A program made the position numbers and the translations under genes. Of a DNA stretch of 64,000 nt, positions 35,301 to 38,654 are shown one piece after another; position 1 is the stretch's first letter; every line of letters begins with the position of its first letter. Below the pieces are notes generated by a model that worked only from the letters and a program-made list of their open reading frames with translations, did not search any database and was not told where the DNA came from. Origin of the DNA: Branchiostoma floridae (Eukaryota > Chordata > Leptocardii > Amphioxiformes > Branchiostomatidae). Location: the NCBI RefSeq assembly GCF_000003815.2, contig NC_049981.1, positions 1,947,973 to 2,011,972 of the forward strand, given 5' to 3'.

Positions 35301-35316
35301 TCCGGACCTGCGCCAT
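5217..35316 (-). CDS. CNGK: CNGK-like K+-selective cyclic-nucleotide-gated channel, concatenated repeats I-III (3' end missing)
   Basis: Twenty-five exons join in one continuous frame; every splice is GT/AG and phases match across each intron except at the gap. Each unit has S1-S6, a GYGD selectivity filter, a C-linker and a CNBD. Repeat I: N-terminus/S1-S4 (exon 1), S5-pore (2-3), filter/S6 (4), C-linker (5), CNBD (6-8). Repeat II: linker (9), S1 (10), S2 (11), S3-S4 (12), S5 (13), pore/S6 (14), C-linker (15-16), CNBD (17-18). Repeat III: linker (19), S1 (20), S2-S3 (21), S4 (22), S5-pore (23), S6 (24), C-linker (25). Concatenated 6TM-CNBD units are known from CNGK of sea urchin sperm, where cGMP opens the channel and K+ efflux hyperpolarises the flagellum during chemotaxis; that role here is inferred from family. 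About 4.3 kb of coding sequence (1,430 codons) is visible. Missing: part of repeat I in the N gap, the repeat III CNBD and any repeat IV. Exons 8/9 and 18/19 bridge the repeats, so this is one gene and not a cluster. Confidence 0.88.
5507..5736 (+). repeat. Dispersed ~220-bp GC-rich repeat, copy 1
   Basis: Starts ATGCGGCTCCCGG, contains TTGAATTTAAGTTGGA, CAGTCCACCGGGACAAATTT and CCCTGACGGGCACCGGTGCA. The same order of motifs occurs at 26285-26490 and 27517-27738, and inverted near 7543-7735. All four copies lie in channel introns. No coding sense and no clear terminal repeats. Confidence 0.8.
5925..6068 (-). CDS. CNGK: CNGK-like exon 24: S6, repeat III
   Basis: 144 nt phase 0-0, acceptor GCGACAG, donor GTAAAC. 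MVLMALLQIVGIVFYGYIVA, SVAASLANAAAQRARYQERL, RLIFAFLK: S6 and the C-linker start. Confidence 0.87.
6230..6340 (-). repeat. Dispersed repeat with GATCACGTGTCTGTAACTC (copy 1)
   Basis: The reverse complement contains AAGTTTATAAA..CCTGGCACGTTTGACC, TGCTGACATCACGTATCCGC and AAGATCACGTGTCTGTAACT order; the same order occurs on the plus strand at 41570-41665. Confidence 0.65.
6554..6809 (-). CDS. CNGK: CNGK-like exon 23: S5, turret, pore and filter, repeat III
   Basis: 256 nt, acceptor CTATAG, donor GTCGGT. S5 (VKFFLYSLIFTHWTTCVVWL), turret (CPPFLSTPCVEDNWIARTL), pore YATSMYWACATALNVGYGD. The filter is N-V-G-Y-G-D, with Asn where repeats I and II have Ser (S-T-G-Y-G-D). Confidence 0.9.
6925..7020 (+). 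repeat. Dispersed repeat GATTTTGGAAA..CTTTCGTCAGTGACAC, copy 1
   Basis: Carries AACTGGATATGATTTTGGAA, CAGACGTTTCAGACA and ATCTTTCGTCAGTGACAC in this order. Other copies are at 9962-10190 (palindromic), 18236-18330 and 19258-19490 (palindromic), all in channel introns. Confidence 0.75.
7260..7387 (-). CDS. CNGK: CNGK-like exon 22: S4, repeat III
   Basis: 128 nt, acceptor TCCACAG, donor GTCTTG (weak). WDYTDLMALVGLLRLNRVL then IAYNLLLFFDYLESNVEIE. Phase with exon 23 is exact, which supports the weak donor. Confidence 0.82.
7543..7735 (-). repeat. Dispersed ~220-bp GC-rich repeat, copy 2 (inverted, diverged)
   Basis: Reverse complement of the family at 5507: contains GCCACAAATTTGTCCCGGTG, GGGGTACCCTC and TTTTAAAATGAACCCGTGG. 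Ends are approximate. Confidence 0.65.
7853..8282. mobile_element. Mutator-like MITE, copy A, with 9-bp target-site duplication
   Basis: 430 bp with inverted ends TAGCATGGGTACCATCTGG and CCGGATGGTACCCAGGCTA; flanked on both sides by TATTTTGGC (7844-7852 and 8283-8291). A second copy is at 36381-36706 in opposite orientation. Internal motifs shared: ATACAGTCGCTTCTAGCTCT, TTTCCGTCTGGGAACGCG, AGCAGGCGCTGATTGGT. No coding capacity. A 9-bp duplication is typical of the Mutator superfamily. Confidence 0.88.
8400..8553 (-). CDS. CNGK: CNGK-like exon 21: S2-S3, repeat III
   Basis: 154 nt, acceptor CCTAG, donor GTACGT. YIKLHAAFYNDKHVMVTHPL, ETARHYLKTNFLMDIMASF, PIELVAIPFITN: the D-I-M-A-S-F-P-I-E-L S3 motif of CNG/HCN channels. 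Confidence 0.87.
8870..9165 (+). mobile_element. Non-LTR retrotransposon (LINE) C-terminal fragment, frameshifted
   Basis: Plus-strand translation gives VHQARLRLFGHIARTEPRKQ, then in other frames GPRGRPRHTYLA and QLRDDLRAAGLDLKLTTAWV, MWRSVCAGATLHPGE. This is the usual C-terminal end of LINE ORF2 (G-H-x-x-R, G-R-P-x-x-T, W-R). At least two frameshifts make it dead. It lies in the intron next to channel exon 20. Confidence 0.8.
9200..9367 (-). CDS. CNGK: CNGK-like exon 20: S1, repeat III
   Basis: 168 nt, acceptor TTTCAG, donor GTAAGT. RTFMTSGRWFRVWIGLRLLM, AAASTFTYTLQAALLRESWA, LFGINIGLDVCNFVD. A LINE fragment ends a few tens of bases past the donor. Confidence 0.85.
9755..9865 (+). repeat. 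Dispersed repeat ATAACGTGACGTCACAGAAGC, copy 1
   Basis: The stretch ATAACGTGACGTCACAGAAG followed by CAGTGGATCGCTC and CATTGACAAAGACTGGAG recurs at 11705-11806 with few changes. Function unknown. Confidence 0.65.
9962..10190. mobile_element. Palindromic MITE-like repeat, GATTTTGGAAA family copy 2
   Basis: Left arm GGTTAGAAATCTAGGTAATA ... AGCAATTGGATATGATTTTG; right arm AAAATCATATCTTGTTGCTT ... GTCTAACCTT is its complement. Core ATCTTTCGTCAGCGACACTG is shared with copies at 6925, 18236 and 19258. Confidence 0.75.
10239..10523 (-). CDS. CNGK: CNGK-like exon 19: CNBD end of repeat II and linker to repeat III
   Basis: 285 nt, acceptor TTCTAG, donor GTAAGA. QFHELSKMEDFREALRLSK closes the repeat II CNBD; then a polar linker (RIRSFSQVAATADDDQLE, HRKKSEPVFKF) and FHRLSTPLRILSNLLM leading to S1 of repeat III. 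This exon physically joins two channel units in one reading frame. Confidence 0.86.
10760..10944 (-). CDS. CNGK: CNGK-like exon 18: second half of CNBD, repeat II (degenerate cassette)
   Basis: 185 nt, acceptor CCATAG, donor GTATGT. ILTDDLAETLCIMGPGQYFG then QLSLLFGDQQPDTIRSRTYV. Aligned without gaps to repeat I (GE-LSLIFNVPRTAS), Glu is Gln and the Arg-Thr pair is Gln-Pro. The cyclic-phosphate contacts are therefore lost and this CNBD probably does not bind nucleotide in the usual way. Confidence 0.88.
11058..11221. mobile_element. Palindromic MITE (TIR ATACCGCCACCTCAAAAA)
   Basis: About 160 bp, nearly perfect hairpin: left ATACCGCCACCTCAAAAA, TATAGAGGTCTTCTCAAGAT; right ATCTTGGGAAGACCTCTATA, TTTTTTGAGGTGGCGGTAT. 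AT-rich flanks suggest a TA or TTA-type target. Confidence 0.85.
11330..11584 (-). mobile_element. tRNA-derived SINE, copy 1
   Basis: On the minus strand the 5' part has an A-box-like TGGCGTAACTGGTAGAGCG and a B-box GAGTTCGATCCC, followed by TTGTGCCCTTGGGAAAGGCA and ACCCAGGTGTAAAAATGGGT. A copy with the same middle part is at 48380-48602. Not a functional tRNA: the acceptor stem does not close. Confidence 0.82.
11705..11806 (+). repeat. Dispersed repeat ATAACGTGACGTCGCAGAAGC, copy 2
   Basis: Second copy of the element at 9755-9865; shares TCTGCATAACGTGACGTCGC and ATTGACAAAGACTGGAG. Confidence 0.65.
12215..12430 (+). repeat. Two-unit ~131-bp tandem repeat (GCCGCTAGGGGGCCCAAAATC type)
   Basis: CCGCTAGCTAGGGGTCCCAAAC near 12222 recurs as CCGCTAGGGGGCCCAAAATC near 12353. 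The motif resembles that in the four-unit array at 16751-17340. Confidence 0.55.
12564..12710 (-). CDS. CNGK: CNGK-like exon 17: first half of CNBD, repeat II
   Basis: 147 nt phase 0-0, acceptor CCCCAG, donor GTATCA. VPLFQETDPSFLRELAVNTH, AVLYAPGDVIVYSGDITRDL, HMIRKGYCE. The P-G-D and G-D turns of the CNBD beta-roll are conserved. Confidence 0.9.
13596..13695 (-). CDS. CNGK: CNGK-like exon 16: C-linker end, repeat II
   Basis: 100 nt, acceptor ATTCCAG, donor GTGAGG. GEEVAGSMGLMHDMPVALQQ then DVAFEEAKEVLEQ, matching the L-x-x-x-L/M-P-x-x-L-x-x-D-V signature before a CNBD. Confidence 0.88.
13912..14020 (-). mobile_element. LINE 3'-end fragment (TTTATTGCAAATTCTTGCCC family)
   Basis: TTTATTGCAAATTCTTGCCC then GAGGGCTAATTGCGAGTGAC. 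Related pieces at 35773-35880 and 38655-38745. Read on the minus strand it ends in GCAATAAA, as the 3' tail of a CR1/L2-like LINE would. Confidence 0.6.
14331..14447 (-). CDS. CNGK: CNGK-like exon 15: C-linker A' helix, repeat II
   Basis: 117 nt, acceptor GCTGCAG, donor GTACGG. RVDFQAKLSVVRQFMKDHEI then CPNLRRRVVNYMILMWGKLR; the R-V-x-x-Y pattern and the Trp are typical of CNG/HCN C-linkers. Confidence 0.88.
14448..15240. other. Intron sequence, nothing recognised
   Basis: AT-rich intron between channel exons 14 and 15. No coding, RNA or structured repeat signature apparent. Confidence 0.45.
15241..15937. mobile_element. Foldback MITE with TTA target duplication (Harbinger-like)
   Basis: Left end GGCCCCGTTCATACTAGGAT, right end ATCCTAGTATGAACGGGGTG; TTA on both flanks (15238-15240, 15938-15940). 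Arms are filled with GAATCCGGATATATCC and CGTTCATACCAGGGTT. Even the inner part is inverted (GGTAAGGGTGAGGCAACGGG near 15450 and its complement near 15650), so the whole 697 bp folds back. No open frame of note. Confidence 0.88.
15941..16690. other. Intron sequence, nothing recognised
   Basis: Short plus and minus open frames here lack splice or domain support. Confidence 0.45.
16751..17340 (+). repeat. Four-unit tandem repeat, ~142-152 bp
   Basis: Units begin CAAGTTCAAG at 16751, 16898, 17050 and 17192. Shared order: AGGCCCAAAATCAA, ACC/CACCAACACAT, CACGTACCAAA, TTGCGTTCCGGA, AAGCGC. Diverged. Plus-strand open frames across it come from its base composition. Confidence 0.78.
17673..17915 (-). 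CDS. CNGK: CNGK-like exon 14: pore, filter and S6, repeat II
   Basis: 243 nt, acceptor CTGTAG, donor GTAACG. Pore helix YFVSLYFTAATM, filter TSTGYGDIVPST, then S6 (VLAMAVMIVGLLLCGYCV) and SDIAATLSNMDAAR. Confidence 0.9.
18236..18330 (+). repeat. GATTTTGGAAA family, copy 3 (half element)
   Basis: AAGGATATGGTTTTGGAAAT, ATCAGATGTTTCAAATAACA, CTTTCGTCAGTGACACTGAA; one arm only. Confidence 0.7.
18568..19030. mobile_element. Foldback element with 29-bp x 3 tandem repeat
   Basis: Left TCAGGACAACGCGGCACC and CAGGATGACTCGGTACCG; right GGTGCCGAGTTGTCCTGA and GGGGCCGAGTGGTCCCG are inverted relatives. Inside, TACTCAGTACATTATTTGTG recurs at 18685, 18714 and 18743 (29-bp period). The right end stops about 10 bp from the donor of channel exon 13. 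Confidence 0.6.
19041..19201 (-). CDS. CNGK: CNGK-like exon 13: S5, repeat II
   Basis: 161 nt, acceptor TCTTCAG, donor GTCAGT. LTTFFSKMEESLTKDIFVTR then S5 (LKLFTYIILIIHWCSCLLYA). The intron to exon 12 is over 7 kb and holds a LINE and a nested DNA element. Confidence 0.86.
19258..19490. mobile_element. GATTTTGGAAA family, copy 4 (palindromic)
   Basis: GGTTAGAAATCCAGGTAGTG, CGTGGATATGATTTTGGAAA, then the inverse half GGGTCACTGACGAAAGATAA and GCCTGAAACGTTATGATAG. Confidence 0.7.
19925..20160 (-). repeat. Dispersed ~200-bp repeat, copy 1
   Basis: The reverse complement shares CCTTAGCAACGATATTG, TCATCCTTCACACATTTATA, AAAGTTTGATATGCAG and CCATAGGTAATGTGAAGAAA, in order, with 34085-34290. A shorter relative is near 26195-26260. 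Confidence 0.75.
20100..20860 (+). repeat. Degenerate tandem repeat region
   Basis: GCTAAGGCCGTTGCTATGG is repeated near 20130-20160 and 20335-20360, and AATTTTGCTC.TGTCATC near 20400 and 20810. About 200-bp units, poorly conserved. Confidence 0.45.
20861..22100. other. Intron sequence, nothing recognised
   Basis: Within the 7.3-kb intron between channel exons 12 and 13. No domain-like open frame; small palindromes only. Confidence 0.4.
22104..22787 (+). pseudogene. LINE reverse transcriptase fragment (CR1/L2-like), broken
   Basis: NILNKFQSGFRPAHSTTTTL, GAVFLDLKKAFDTVCHTILL are RT motifs of non-LTR elements. Frame then shifts through [32 protein letters not shown], and jumps to the C-terminal WNHLPMTLKTAPNIATFKHM. 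The catalytic Y-A-D-D part is deleted, so it cannot work. Its 3' tail resumes at 24031 beyond an inserted DNA element. Confidence 0.85.
22788..24030. mobile_element. pogo/Tigger-like nonautonomous DNA element nested in a LINE
   Basis: 1243 bp with inverted ends CAGTCAAACCTGCCCGAGCG and GTCTTGGGCAGGTTTGACTG, subterminal CGACCACCTCTTCTC / GAGCGACCACC motifs at both ends, TA on both flanks. No transposase frame. A 28-bp tandem doublet (CCTTTTTAAGAAAGATCTGT) is inside. Related copies: 35536-35629, 44067-44260, 57659-57836. Confidence 0.88.
24031..24165 (+). mobile_element. 3' tail of the LINE interrupted at 22788
   Basis: GTATGTTATGTATTGTTGAT ... CAGGGCCTCACTGTAAAGCA ... GAGCCACCCTGGTTAAAGAA then AATAAAAAAAG: a typical CR1/L2-type 3' end. 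Confidence 0.7.
24545..24880 (+). repeat. Two-unit ~166-bp tandem repeat
   Basis: AATTTCAGGTCATTTGGTTT recurs near 24552 and 24717, followed in both by ACCA.GG.ACAGGAGC and an A-rich run ending in ACCAT. Open frames on both strands across it are artefacts. Confidence 0.7.
24881..26284. other. Intron sequence, nothing recognised
   Basis: AT-rich; ACCGGTA boxes near 25230-25265 but no gene. Confidence 0.4.
26285..26490 (+). repeat. Dispersed ~220-bp GC-rich repeat, copy 3
   Basis: CCGGGCCCCGGATTCATTTT, GGTACACCGAGGGGTG, CCGGCAGTCCAATCCGG, GGAACCAAAGCCTAAA; same order as copies 1 and 4. Confidence 0.8.
26547..26725 (-). CDS. CNGK: CNGK-like exon 12: S3-S4, repeat II
   Basis: 179 nt, acceptor ACCACAG, donor GTCAGA. 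GILTDWDSIRTHYVRSW, S3 (SFVLDLCSILPIELFALA), S4 (LGLVACLKLNRLIKFHK). The LKLNRL core matches S4 of repeats I and III. A long open frame on the plus strand (26382-27008) is its shadow. Confidence 0.87.
27251..27372 (-). CDS. CNGK: CNGK-like exon 11: S2, repeat II
   Basis: 122 nt, acceptor TTCGCAG, donor GTGAGA. AGANPVWALGSSGFIVSYLL then DVPLLLDVVIRLRTGIFTPN: the S2 helix and its Arg-rich cytoplasmic end. Confidence 0.85.
27517..27738 (+). repeat. Dispersed ~220-bp GC-rich repeat, copy 4, abutting a splice donor
   Basis: ATGCGGCTCCCGGGATATAT ... CCGGTATCCTTCAGTCCACC ... CCCTGACGGGCACCGGTACA ... GACCTAAGCCTTAC. Its right end runs into the donor of channel exon 10 (27738). Confidence 0.8.
27738..27895 (-). 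CDS. CNGK: CNGK-like exon 10: S1, repeat II
   Basis: 158 nt, acceptor GCCACAG, donor GTAAGG. WFRLKCLVVVEWLASHVLD, then S1 (WEIFIIITTFAVCMSHSYL). A copy of a dispersed GC-rich repeat begins at or just beyond the donor site. Confidence 0.85.
28217..28670. repeat. Direct ~100-bp repeats flanking a palindromic element
   Basis: 28217-28325 and 28557-28670 share TTCAACAA.TTTACTTTCTGCA, CAAAGTGA, ATTTCAATAGCATC and AATCCCAAACCTCA. Between them lies an inverted repeat (about 28345-28545): ACGTCACATTTCCAAACCGG on the left, AGTTTGGAAATGTGACGT on the right, with CCCGGCCGGGC next to both. Confidence 0.75.
28685..29004 (-). CDS. CNGK: CNGK-like exon 9: inter-repeat linker I-II, Ser/Arg-rich
   Basis: 320 nt, acceptor TTCTTCTAG, donor GTAAGT, phase fits exon 8. 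About 106 residues without membrane segments. Contains STRRASALRRLSLRKPST, EARRASRGASRKS and an acidic stretch (RDSIDEDP). Several R-R-x-S sites match the PKA/PKG consensus. No similarity to a named domain. Confidence 0.8.
29005..30190. other. Intron sequence between repeat I and repeat II exons
   Basis: Contains a T-rich LINE-like tail (29010-29060), AAACAAACAAA runs near 29725-29765 and a C9 tract near 30072. No coding exon recognised. Confidence 0.45.
30191..30277 (-). CDS. CNGK: CNGK-like exon 8: CNBD C-helix end and linker, repeat I
   Basis: Acceptor TTTCAG. Encodes VMKRLHEMAVQRFGSPDSPL then YGLTDVGTE. Donor chosen at AGAGG/GTATGT. A second donor at GGAG/GTATGG would extend the exon in frame by 48 nt to 30143; both keep the phase for exon 9, so alternative splicing is possible. 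Confidence 0.75.
30756..30870 (-). CDS. CNGK: CNGK-like exon 7: phosphate-binding cassette of CNBD, repeat I
   Basis: 115 nt: LSLIFNVPRTASIRAATNC then DLIVLEKKDLHIILNHYPD. Together with exon 6 it gives GE-LSLI-(4)-RTA: the conserved Glu and the Arg-Thr pair that contact the cyclic phosphate are present, so this CNBD looks competent to bind nucleotide. Confidence 0.9.
31553..31612 (-). CDS. CNGK: CNGK-like exon 6: CNBD middle, repeat I
   Basis: 60-nt phase 0-0 exon encoding VVSKDGTPLATFKHGKVFGE, the beta-strand leading into the phosphate-binding cassette, ending on the conserved Gly-Glu. Donor GTACGTA, acceptor TTCCAG. Confidence 0.88.
31695..31880 (+). mobile_element. tRNA-derived SINE copy with (AATG)n and LINE-like tail
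   Basis: TGGTACAAGCGGTAAGGTG resembles an A box, CCCGGGTTCAAAAC a B box; then GTCGTGCCCTTAGGACTCAC as in the other SINE copies. It is followed by (AATG)n and CCTTTATTGCACGTTTTGCC, the complement of a tail also seen at 51270-51340. Confidence 0.55.
32278..32991. other. Assembly gap (714 N)
   Basis: Run of N. By comparison with repeat II (exons 16-17) the missing channel sequence should be the C-linker end and the CNBD start; nothing resembling these is found between 31613 and 32277. Long open frames reported across the N block are meaningless. Confidence 0.98.
32992..33058 (-). CDS. CNGK: CNGK-like exon 5 (cut by the gap): C-linker, repeat I
   Basis: 67 nt readable: IEEDIPETQQRQIIKYYKYF then W, typical A'-B' helices of a CNG C-linker. 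It follows exon 4 in phase 0. It runs into the N block, which must also hold the rest of the C-linker and the first half of the repeat I CNBD. Confidence 0.8.
33622..33799 (-). CDS. CNGK: CNGK-like exon 4: GYGD filter and S6, repeat I
   Basis: 178 nt, acceptor TTGCAG, donor GTATGT. Completes GYGD (YGDIHAKSLSEKAYS), then S6 (IAAMLAGVAVFFGMILGGM) and the start of the C-linker (MDSQRAQFTHRLDTIKQYL). Ends in phase 0. Confidence 0.88.
33977..34058 (-). CDS. CNGK: CNGK-like exon 3: pore helix, repeat I
   Basis: 82-nt exon, acceptor GGTGCAG, donor GTAGGA. Encodes FPNNDTGYEYVISMYWATA then TSTST and the first two bases of the filter Gly codon. The intron therefore falls inside the selectivity-filter sequence. 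Confidence 0.85.
34085..34290 (+). repeat. Dispersed ~200-bp repeat, copy 2
   Basis: Inverted relative to 19925-20160; contains GGCCTTAGCAACGATATTGC, ATCCTTCACACGTTTGTATT, GTTTGATATGCAGGGTA and GACCCATAGGTAATGTGAAG. It lies directly beside channel exon 3. Confidence 0.75.
34380..34559 (-). CDS. CNGK: CNGK-like exon 2: S5 and start of pore loop, repeat I
   Basis: Acceptor TATCAG, donor GTACGT; 180 nt, completes Asp from exon 1. Encodes DILEMELGLKTEYIRTMKY, then S5 (VSWLCLHLMACGWFALGC) and a Cys/Glu-rich turret (GKHWGMQEECEHETWTE). Confidence 0.85.
34815..35316 (-). CDS. CNGK: CNGK-like exon 1: N-terminus and S1-S4 of repeat I
   Basis: Starts at ATG 35316 (MAQVRTDRDGG), with A at -3 and G at +4. 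167 codons plus one base. Short hydrophilic N-terminus (about 1-48), S1 about 49-71 (VWEAIIAITCVATACIGTF), S2 about 78-102, S3 about 122-140 (FAVDLLSLLPIELIAFGV), S4 about 147-166 with spaced Arg (FQLNRLLRMYRV). Donor GTAAGTGC follows VQTFF. No channel unit is seen upstream, so this is taken as the protein start. Confidence 0.88.
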
Positions 35317-35535
35317 TTTCGCTCAACAAATGTTGCTCCACATTTGAACAGATGTTTGAGCATTCGATGCATTCGAAATCGTGTTCTCGAACCTAACGTG
35401 ATTTCTTACGTAAGAATTAGAACTATACAAGCGTAAAGAAAACGTGACAAGTGTAAAGCCGAACCGCAGGACACCACAGACCGCGTTATTTTCTAAGAGA
35501 AGTAAGGTAACGTTACCGCTTACACTATAACGCTA

Positions 35536-35629
35536 CAGTCAAACCTGTCAAGCGGCCCTTCAAGAACAAAGTGACCGCATAGGCCAGGTGGTCGCTCTGC
35601 AAAGGTGGCCGCTTATACAGGTTTGACTG
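35536..35629. mobile_element. pogo-like MITE, 94 bp
   Basis: Ends CAGTCAAACCTGTCAAGCGG and GGCCGCTTATACAGGTTTGA(CTG); TA on both sides. It lies about 220 bp upstream of the channel ATG, so it may sit in or near the promoter. Confidence 0.88.
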
Positions 35630-35772
35630 TATTTGAGATAACTGCCCGTGGTGCAACAAAGAATTTTAATTGAGGAATTGAAAAAAAAATGACCTTAAGT
35701 GTTAGGCTCTACACACTGTTTTTTTATCCACATCTACAGGTTTCTCCAAGTACAAGTCAGAATAGATATAAA

Positions 35773-35880
35773 CAAAAACAACAGTTTATTTCAAATTCTT
35801 GCCCTATGGCTAATTGCAAGTGACAAAAAAAACGCATTGGTAAACAGTATAGTAAGCAACGACTCTAGCCTTAAGTCTAA
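35773..35880 (-). mobile_element. LINE 3'-end fragment
   Basis: AGTTTATTTCAAATTCTTGC then CCTATGGCTAATTGCAAGTG and GTAAACAGTATAGTAAGCAA; same family as 13912-14020. Confidence 0.6.
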
Positions 35881-36147
35881 CGCTAAAATGTAATTTTGAA
35901 TTAATGCCAATTTCCTCTTGTAAATTTGATGGGATCGCGATCGGTTTATTCCCGATAATGAAAACTGCGACGATACCCATGGCGTAAAGTTGCAGATTTC
36001 AATAGGTGTTTGGAAAAGTTCATCAAACTTACGGCTCAAGTTTGGGCATCTCAAATAGATTTTCTTATCGTTTCTAAATAAGGCAAATATCATCTAGAAT
36101 TACAAAGAAGATAATCGGATTTCACAGGCAAACTGCCTCCTATCCGA

Positions 36148-36182
36148 TGATGTGATATGATATGATATGATATGATATGATA
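36148..36182 (+). repeat. ATGAT microsatellite
   Basis: About six copies of the 5-mer TGATA/ATGAT. Confidence 0.85.
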
Positions 36183-36380
36183 ATCAGAATACGTAGATCA
36201 AGTCATGTGATTTATAGTTCTGGTAACAAGTTCTTTTATTTGGACACGGCCGAAAATTTATGCATCATCTGATCATCCATGTAATCAAGTCCGTATGGGC
36301 TAGCGTAGTCTGCGTAAGAAATTCTCACTCTCCCGATGACTTTGCATTGTGGACAAACCCCATGAAATGAGTGAAACCAT

Positions 36381-36706
36381 TAGCCTGGGTACCATCCGGA
36401 TAGTAGTTCGCTCCTATGTTCGCTTCTGCTATCCGTCTGGAGACGTGCGCATTCAAACCGTCTGGTGCTAACGTCAGTTAATAAGCGAATCAAGGAATAG
36501 GTTCTAGAGCTCTCGTATGTGGGGACCAATCAGCGCCTGCTTCCAGAATTTGGACGATTCCAGAAGTTAACATGGTCCGCGTTCCCAGACGGAAACACAG
36601 AGAAGCGACTGTATATAGTGTATAATGAATGTCAGAGCTAGAAGCGGCTGTATATAGTAAATAATGAACGCCAGAGCGAACTACTTTCCGGATGGTACCC
36701 AGGCTA
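36381..36706. mobile_element. Mutator-like MITE, copy B, with 9-bp target-site duplication
   Basis: 326 bp, ends TAGCCTGGGTACCATCCGGA and CCGGATGGTACCCAGGCTA; flanked by TGAAACCAT at 36372-36380 and 36707-36715. Internally collinear with the inverse of copy A (7853-8282), but about 100 bp shorter. Confidence 0.9.
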
Positions 36707-36934
36707 TGAAACCATTTCATATGGACTACAAAACAACAGCATCGGGATCACTATGGAAACTCCCGCGAAACAAAAAAAAAGGAACAGTTTCAAATGGGTG
36801 GAATCTTGGCATGGCAACCAGACACGTTCGAAAGTCACCGTTGCCGGCGTTCTAAGAACGTGCTTCTGGCGCGGGCCGCTTTCGCCACTTTACGTTCCCA
36901 TGTGTTCGAATCCGTTCAAAGGAGGTCTTTTCTC

Positions 36935-38510
36935 GTAGTACCATGGGCGATAGGCCATCGAGTTTTTGTCGAAATCGCTGTTGCTTTATTTTTACGTATA
37001 CACTCAACACACACTGTATACAGTACTACCGTACTGTGTACTCAGTCCATTGAATCAAATAATAAACAAGCATGCTGAGCTTGAAAGACGCACTGTGTAC
37101 GCCGAGCTCCGTTTGCTGCGTCGTTCTAGATCACGGGGATAGTTCGCGCTAAGGCCGACGGGAGTAGAACAGTTTCGCAGTTTGCTCGAACGCGTTCGCG
37201 AAGCCCTGCTCGAACCGATGAACCGCCAAGGGGGCTAACTTCTCTAACTACATAAAGATGACTGGGTAGGAAATACTATCCGGAAAGAGCGTTACCAATA
37301 GGGGTGGCAGCAGGAAAAGTGACTTAGAACCATGGTTCTATGGTGGATCTGGGGCTTCTCGGCTTTTACGTGAGAATACTAGACTAGTTTTCGGCGTGGC
37401 TGGTTTGACAAAAGGCAATAGGCCATCGAGTATTTGTTGAAATCAGTATTACATGTACTTTGTCGTACTAAAATAAGACTCTATGAACTCAAACAGCGTG
37501 TACTCGTTCCACAGAGATTCACGAGAATCAATCATACACTGACTACCAAACACACAGTGTACTCGGTCCACTGAAATATTCCCGAGAATCATACACTAAC
37601 ACACTCTGTGTCTTGTTCACTGAAAGAATTCCGAGAATCATAACACTAACATACACCGTGCACTCAGTCCACTGAAAGAATCCTGAGAATCATACACAAT
37701 CATACACGCGGTGTACTTGGTTCACTGAAACTTTCGCGGGAACTTTTCTGAGTCTCGCGTCTGATTGGCTAGCAATGATGTAATCGTCTTGTGCAGCAGC
37801 GACCCTACCGGCTAGATATGGTACTGCTGGTAACGCTGTTCCCCGGAAATCGGACTTTACAAAATGCTGCATATTTTCTTTATTATTAGATGTTGTGTCC
37901 TAAGAAATCTCACATGGCTAGTAAGTAACACCTAGATGATAAGTAGTATCAATTTGTTTTATTTCATTGCGGTATTTCGCCGAAAACAAGGGCTTTTGAA
38001 ACGGCGTTTCCTACCTATTCATTATTGTTCTTAACACCAAAGCGTTCGGAAGTCGGTGTTCGGCAAACTTCGGGTGATTTCGGCAAGCGTTCGTATGTGT
38101 GATTCTTTGGAATGGACAGCGTGTATGTGTAACCGCTAAGTGTACGATTCGGGAATCTTTCCGTGGACCGAGTACCCAGTGTGTGTAAGTGCACGATTCT
38201 CGGGAATCTTTCCGTGGACCGAGTACCCAGTATGTGTAAGTGTACGATTTTTGGGAATCTTTCCGTGGACCGAGTACCCAGTGTGTGTAAGTGTACGATT
38301 CTCGGGAATCTTTCCGTGGACCGAGTACCCAGTGTGTGTAAGTGTACGATTCTCGGGAATCTTTCCGTGGACCGAGTACACCACGTGTGTAATAAGTGTA
38401 CGATTCTCGGGAAGCTTTCCGCGGAGTCAGATTTTTATTACAGCAAACTAATACTGATTTCAACAAAAACTCAATGGCCTACCGCCTATGGTAGTACTAC
38501 AGCTTTTTCT
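36935..38510. mobile_element. Foldback element with minisatellite arms
   Basis: GTACCATGGGCGATAGGCC and TCGAGTTTTTGTCGAAATC at the left (36940, echoed at 37411) are answered near 38470-38500 by GATTTCAACAAAAACTCAAT and GGCCTACCGCCTATGG. Inner to these, 37500-37730 carries a ~55-bp repeat (CCGAGAATCATACACTAACA) and 38151-38425 carries its complement as a 51-bp array. About 1.6 kb in all, no transposase. Confidence 0.75.
38151..38425 (+). repeat. 51-bp minisatellite, ~5.3 copies
   Basis: GGGAATCTTTCCGTGGACCG recurs at 38151, 38202, 38253, 38304 and 38355, then GGGAAGCTTTCCG at 38409. As 51 is a multiple of three, open frames run through it on both strands; none is a gene. Confidence 0.95.
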
Positions 38511-38654
38511 GAATGTAAAATAGACATGAAGTCTTCTACACCCTTCAAGGTACACTTCTTTGGTAGAGTTCACGTCATTACAATTGCCATAACAAACTAC
38601 CCGTAGAAGTAAAAAAGAAACTAACAGAAATATTCTACCTCAACCCAATCAAAG

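Noticed and set aside
5217..35316. Three or more separate single-unit HCN/CNG genes in tandem
   Set aside because: Exons 8-9 and 18-19 connect the units in phase and no stop, start or promoter-like break is seen between them.
38151..38425. CRISPR array
   Set aside because: Units are contiguous with no unique spacers, and the sequence is from an animal.
38011..38606. Open frames of up to 151 residues with repeating GKIPENRTLTHTGYSVH-like peptides
   Set aside because: The 51-bp minisatellite is a multiple of three, so frames stay open on both strands.
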